The position numbers and the translations under genes were made by a program. A stretch of DNA of 64,000 nucleotides from Delphinapterus leucas (taxonomy: Eukaryota > Chordata > Mammalia > Artiodactyla > Monodontidae), in assembly GCF_002288925.2 (NCBI RefSeq), contig NW_022098092.1:1986425-2050424 (forward strand), given 5' to 3'. A model generated the notes under the pieces. The model was given only the letters and a program-made list of their open reading frames with translations, searched no databases and had not been told where the DNA came from. Of this stretch, positions 58,852-64,000 are shown piece after piece (within the stretch, counting starts at the first letter, position 1; the number at the start of each line of letters is the position of its first letter).

Positions 58852-61800
58852 TTTTTTTTTTAATTTTTAAATTTTATTTATTTTTTAATTCTTATTAGGT
58901 TCTTATTAGTTATCCATTTTATACATAGTAGTCTATACATGTCAATCCCAATCTCTCAATTCATCAAACCACCACACCCACCCCCCACCGCTTTCCCTCC
59001 TTGGTGTCCATACGTTTGTTCTCTACATCTGTGTCTCAATTTCTGTCCTGCAAACCAGTTCATCTGTACCATTTTTCTAAGTTCCACATATATGCGTTAA
59101 TATACAATATTGGTTTTTCTCTTTCTGACTCACTTCATGCTGTATGACAGTCTCTAGATTCACCCACATCTCTAAAAATGACCTAATTTCGTTCCTTTTT
59201 ATGGCTGAGTAATATTCCATTGTATATATATACCACATCTTCTTTATCCATTTGTCTGCCGATGGGCATTTAGGTTGCTTCCATGACCTGGCTATTGTAA
59301 GTAGTGCTGCACTGAACATTGGTGTGCACGTGTCTTTTTGAATTACAGTTTTCTCTGGGTATATGCCCAGTAGTGGGATTGCTAGGTCATATGGGAATTC
59401 TATTTTTAATTTTTTAAGGAAACTCCATACTGTTCTCCATAGTGGCTATATCAATTTACACTCCCACCAACAGTGCAAGAGGGTTCCCTTTCCTACAGAC
59501 CCTCTCCGGCATTTATTGTTTGTAGATTTTCTGAAGATGCCCACTCTAACTGGTGTGAGGTGATACCTCATTGTAGTTTTGATTTGCATTTCTCTAATAA
59601 TTAGTGATGTTGAGCAGCTTTTCATGTGCTTCTTGGCCATCTGTATGTCTTATTTGGAGAAATGTCTATTTAGGTGTTCTGCCCATTTTTGGATTGGGTT
59701 GTTTGTTTTTTAAATATTGAGCTGCATGAGCTGTTTATACATTTTGGAGATTAATCTTTGTCTGGTTTTGGTATCAGGGTGATGGTGGCCTCATAGAATG
59801 GGTTTGGGAGTGTTCCTTCCCCTGCAATTTTTTGGAAGAGTTTGAGAAGGATGGGTGTTAGCTCTTCTCTAAATGTTTGATAGAATTCACCTGTGAAGCC
59901 ATCTGGTCCTGGACTTTTGTTTGTTGGAAGATTTTTAATCACAGTTTCAATTTCATTGCTTGTGATTGGTCTGTTCATATTTTCTATTCCTTTCTGGTTC
60001 AGTATTGGAAGGTTATACCTAAGAATTTGTCCATTTTTTCCAGGTTGTCCATTTTATTGGCATTGAGTTGCTTGTACTGGTCTCATAGGATGCTTTGTAT
60101 TTCTGTGGTGTCTGTTGTAACTTCTCCTTTTTCATTTCTAATTTTATTGATTTGAGTCCTCTCCCTCTTTTTCTTGATGAGTCTGGCTAATGGTTTATCA
60201 ATTTTGTTTATCTTCTCAAAGAACCAGCTTTTAGTTTTATTGATCTTTGCTATTGTTTTGTTTCTATTTCATTTATTTCTGCTCTGATCTTTATTTCTTT
60301 CCTTCTGCTAAGTTTGGGTTTTGTTTGTTCTTCTTTCTCTAGTTCCTTTAGGTGTAAGGTTAGATTGTTTGAGATTTTTCTTGTTTCTTGAGGTAGGCTT
60401 GTATTGCTATAAACTTCCCTCTTAGAACTGCTTTTGCTGCATCCCATAAGTTTTGGATTATCCTGTTTTCATTGTCATGTTTTGATTTCCTCTTTGATTT
60501 CTTCAGTGACCTCTTGGTTATTTAGTAACGTATTGTTTAGCCTCCATGTGTTTGTGTTTTTTACGTTTTTTCTCTGTAACTGATTTCTAATCTCATAGCA
60601 TTGTGGTCAGAAAAGATGCTTAATATGCTTTCAATTTTCTTAAATTTACTGAGGCTTGATTTGTGCACTTGAGAAGAAAGTGTAATCTGCTGTTTTTGGA
60701 TGGAATGTCCTATAAATATCAATTAAAGCTATCTGGTCTATTGTGTCATTTAAAGCTTGTGTTTCCTTATTAATTTTCTGTTTGGATGATCTGTCCATTG
60801 GTGTAAGTGAGGTGTTAAAAGTTCCCCACTATTATTCTGTTACTGTCAATTTCCTTTTATAGGTGGTAGCAGTTGCCTTATGTATTGAGGTGCTCCTATT
60901 TTGGGTACATATACATTTATTATTGTTATATTTTTTTCTTGGACTGATCCCTTGATCATTATGTAGTGTTCTTCCTTGTCTCTTGTAACATTCTTTATTT
61001 TAACGTCTATTTTATCTGATATGAGTATTGCTACTCCAGCTTTCTTTTGATTTCCATTTGCATGGAGTATCTTTTTCCATCCCCTCGCTTTCAGTCTGTA
61101 TGTGTCCCTAGGTCTGAAGTGGGTCTCTTGTAGATAGCATATATATGGGTCTCGTTTTTGTATCCATTCAGCGATCCTGTGTCTTTTGGTTGGAGCATTT
61201 AATCCACTCACGTTTAAGGTAATTGTCGATATGTATGTTCCTATGACCATTTTCTTAATTGTTTTGGGTTTGTTTTTGTAGGTCCTCTTCTGCTCTTGTG
61301 TTTCCCACTTAGAGAAGTTCCTTTAGCATTCATTGTAGAGCTGGTTTGGTGGTGCTGAATTCTCTTAGCGTTTGCTTGTCTGTTAAGCTTTTGATTTCTC
61401 CATTGAATCTGAATGAGATCCTTGCTGGGTAGAGTAATCTTGGTTGTAGGTTTTTCCCTTTCATCACTTTAAGTATATCATGCCACTCCCTTCTGGCTCG
61501 TAGAGTTTCTGCTGACAAATCAGCTCTTAACCTTATGGGAGTTCCCTTGTATGTTATTTGTCATTTTTCCATTGCTGCTTTCAATAATCTTTCTTTGTCT
61601 TTAATTTTTGCCAATTTGATTACTATGTGTCTCGGCATGTTTCTCCTTGGGTTTATCCTGTATGGGACTTTCTGGCTTCCTGGACTTGGGTGGCTATTTC
61701 CTTTCCCATTCTCTGGTCCTTTCTCTCTCTCTCTCCTTCTGGGACCCCTATAATGTCAATGTTGTTGCGTTTAATGCTGTTCCAGAGGTCTTTTAGGCTG

Positions 61801-62260
61801 TCTTCATTTCTTTTCATTCTTTTTTCTTTCTTCTGTTCCACAGTAGTGAATTCCACCATTCTGTCTTCCAGGTCACTTATCCGTTCTTCTGCTTCAGTTA
61901 TCCTGCTATTGAGTCCTTCTAGTATATTTTTCATTTCAGTTACTGTATTGTTCCTCTGTTTGTTTGTCCTTTAATTCTTCTAGGTCTTTGTTAAACATTT
62001 CTTGCATCTTCTCGATCTTTGCCTCCATTCTTTTTCCGAGGTCCTGGATCATCTGCACTATCATTATTCTGAATTTCTTTTCTGGAAGGTTGCCTATCTC
62101 CAGTTCATTTAGTTGTTTTTCTGGGGTTTTATCTTTTTCCTTCATCTGGTACATAGCCCTCTGCCTTTTCACCTTGTCTATCTTGTGAATGTGGTTTTTG
62201 TTCCATAGGCTGCAGGATTGTAGTTCTTCTTGCTTCTGCTGTCTGCTCTCTGTTGGATCA
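58852..62260 (-). mobile_element. 5'-truncated L1 with ORF1 and an ORF2 internal deletion
   Basis: On the minus strand: a 5' UTR remnant, ORF1 (about 62190-61257, with MKEKDKTPEKQLNELEIGNL and RMEAKIEKMQEMFNKDLEEL), ORF2 (61250-59077) starting MVIGTYISTITLNVSGLNAP, then a 3' UTR to a T-rich end at 58852. Target duplication gaaggtg at 58845-58851 and 62261-62267. About 1.6 kb of reverse transcriptase coding sequence is missing at about 59757. Confidence 0.92.
59077..61250 (-). pseudogene. L1 ORF2 pseudogene lacking most of the reverse transcriptase
   Basis: Endonuclease part (LQETHFRPRDTYRLKARGWK, KAGVAILISDKIDVK) is fairly well preserved with a few breaks. The early reverse transcriptase block [20 protein letters not shown] to IPKPDKD then jumps straight to the C-terminal text (KMYKQLMQL). 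The FADD motif lies in the lost part. It ends in the usual YYSAIKRNEIRSF region with a stop at 59077. Confidence 0.88.
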
Positions 62261-63156
62261 GAAGGTGGATTCTTAACTACTGGACCACCAGGGAAGTGTC
62301 CCCAACATTCATCCATGTTGTTATTAGTATTTCATTCCTTTTTGTGGATCTGTTGTATGGCAATAGCACTATTCTTTATTCATTCACCAGTTGATAGACA
62401 TTTGGGGTGTTTCCACTTACTGGCTATTATGAATAATACTATGAACATCTGTAGACAAGTTTTTGTGTGTTTTGTGTTTTGTTTTCAGTTTTATTGGGTA
62501 TATGCCTGGAAATGCAAATGCTGGGTCATCAGGTAAGTTCATGTTTGACTTTATAAGAAACTGTCAGTGTTTTCTAGAGTGGCCATATTATTTTACATTA
62601 CTACCAGCAATGCACAAGTGTTTCAGTTCTTCTGCATCCTTGCCAGCATTTGGAATTGACACCATCTTATTTTGGCCATTCTGATAGAAGTGTAGTGATA
62701 GCTCATTATGATTTTAATTGTATTTTCTTAATGGCAAATGATGTTGAACTTTTCATGAAAATACTTGCTGCGCATGTATCGTCTGTCCATATTCTAATTG
62801 GAATGTTTGTTTTCTTAGTATTAAGGTTAAAGTATACTATATGTACCTAGATAAGTCTTTTTGTGATATATGTTATTTGTAAATCTTTTCTCCTGGTGTA
62901 TAGTTTGCCTTTTCATTTTAACAGCGTCTTTCACAGAGCAAAGTTTTAATCAATTGATTTTTAATCAATTAATTTTTTACATTTTATTTTATATTAGAGT
63001 ATAATTGATTTACACTGTTGTGTTAGTTTCTGGTGTACAGCAAACTGATTCAGTTATACATATACATATATCCATTCTTTATCAGATTCTTTTCCCATAA
63101 AGATTATTACAGAATAGTGAGTAGAGTTCCTTGTAGTATGCAGTCGTTTTAATCTA

Positions 63157-63478
63157 TTTTTTCATAATTAATTAATTTTTGGCTGAGTTGGGTCTTTGTT
63201 GCTGCGTGCGGGCTTTCTCTAATTGTGGCGAGTGGGGGCTACTGTTCATTGCGGTGTGCGGGATTCTCATCATTTCAGTGGCTTCTCTCATGGAGCCTGG
63301 GCTCTAGGCGTGTGGGCTTCAGTAGTTGTAGCTCGCAGGCCCTAGACTGCAGGCTCAGTAGTTGTGGTACATGGGCTTAGTTGCTCTGTGGCGTGTGGGA
63401 TCTTCCTGAACCAGGGCTCGAATCTGTGTCCCTTGCATTGGCAGGCAGATTTTTAACCACTGTGCCCCCAGGGAAGCA
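63157..63478 (-). mobile_element. CHR-1-like SINE
   Basis: Reads ggctgagttgggtctttgtt and ends gtgcccccagggaagca. Degenerate flanks taatctatttt and gattatctactt mark the insertion point. Confidence 0.85.
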
Positions 63479-63760
63479 CTGATTATCTACTTTATATATA
63501 GTAGCGTGTATATGTTAATCCCAAACTCCTAATTTTTCCCTCTCTGCCACCTTTCCCCTTCGATAACCATAAGTTTGTTTTAGAAGTCTGTGAGTCTGTT
63601 TCTGTTTTGTAAATAAGTTCACGTGTAACATTTTTTAGATTCCACAAATAACTGATATTATATGATATTTGTCTTTCTCTGTCTGACTTATTACTTCACT
63701 TAGTATGATAATCTCTAGGTCCATTCATGTTGCTGCAAATGGCATTATTTCATTCTTTTT

Positions 63761-63957
63761 TTTTTTTGCAGTACACAGGCCTCTCACTGCTATAGCCTCT
63801 CCTGTTGCAGAGCACAGGCTCAGGACACGCAGGCTCAGCGGCCATGGCTCACGGGCCCAGCCGCTCTGCGGCATGTGGGATCTTCCCGGACTGGGGCACG
63901 AACCCGTGTCCCCTGCATCAGCAGGCGGACTCTCAACCACTGCACCAGGGAAGCCCC
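63761..63957 (-). mobile_element. CHR-2-like SINE
   Basis: Poly-T tail, gcagtacacaggcctctcac, ending gcaccagggaagcccc. Target duplication tatttcattcttttt at 63746-63760 and 63958-63972. Confidence 0.95.
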
Positions 63958-64000
63958 TATTTCATTCTTTTTAATGGCTGAGTAATATTCCATTGTATAT

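Larger units (their letters stand above)
58545..62303 (-). mobile_element. CHR-1-like SINE split by an L1
   Basis: The left part, 58545-58851, runs from the A/T tail and ggctgtgtcgggtcttaatt to gcactggaaggtg. The right part, 62261-62303, is gaaggtggattcttaactac to ccaccagggaagtg. Together they make one SINE. The gap is the younger L1 at 58852-62260. Confidence 0.88.
58331..62935 (-). mobile_element. Old L1 3' part, antisense, split by nested insertions
   Basis: 58340-58540 (ttgcccactctggacatttc) and 62305-62935 (gatagacatttggggtgttt, gttctagagtggccatatt-like) are two halves of one antisense old L1, separated by a SINE that itself contains a younger L1. Confidence 0.65.
62966..64000 (-). mobile_element. 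L1 3' fragment, antisense, split by two SINEs
   Basis: Antisense 3' UTR (ttatattagagtataattga) then, after the first SINE, gattatctactttatatata and the ORF2 C-terminus (ccattcatgttgctgcaaat). After the second SINE it continues with atggctgagtaatattccat to the window end. Confidence 0.85.

Overview
The window is mammalian nuclear DNA, most probably from a cetacean. It has spliced exons with GT/AG borders, many LINE-1 copies, and at least eleven copies of a roughly 200 bp tRNA-derived SINE with the CHR-2-like body typical of whales and dolphins. Longer, older CHR-1-like SINEs are also present. I see no bacterial-style operons, RNA genes or CRISPR arrays.

One protein gene is supported. It lies on the minus strand and is recognised as SIMC1 (SUMO-interacting motifs containing 1, also called PLEIAD). 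Eight consecutive internal coding exons can be joined with matching splice phases: 42434-40935, 37303-37071, 36303-36234, 31301-31147, 26450-26298, 24433-24305, 5051-4895 and 4708-4624. Together they make 2482 nt, or 827 codons plus one base, with no stop or frameshift. The first coding exon would lie beyond base 64000 and the last below base 1, so the whole window is intragenic. Exon 42434-40935 carries the SUMO-interacting motifs and a large heptad-repeat array. The other seven encode the helical C-terminal domain, which in the known protein pairs with SLF2 to recruit the SMC5/6 complex.

Layout on the + strand: 1-4.6 kb is intron with L2, MIR and L1 remnants. 4.6-5.05 kb holds two exons 186 bp apart. 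5.05-24.3 kb is one 19 kb intron built round an old L1 (about 7.0-18.5 kb) that was later invaded by an LTR, SINEs and a younger 6.3 kb L1. 24.3-42.4 kb holds the other six exons with MIR, HAL1-like and L1 remnants between them. 42.4-64 kb is part of the intron before the large exon. It contains another old L1 (about 44.2-56.8 kb) split by a near full-length L1 (46272-53686), and a three-level nest at 58.3-62.9 kb.

No new gene system was found. The points most worth a second look are the SIMC1 heptad minisatellite, tandem promoter-like monomers in an L1 5' UTR, a SINE 45 bp from a SIMC1 splice donor, a SINE dimer sharing one target-site duplication, and a 130 bp retroposed fragment of unknown source.
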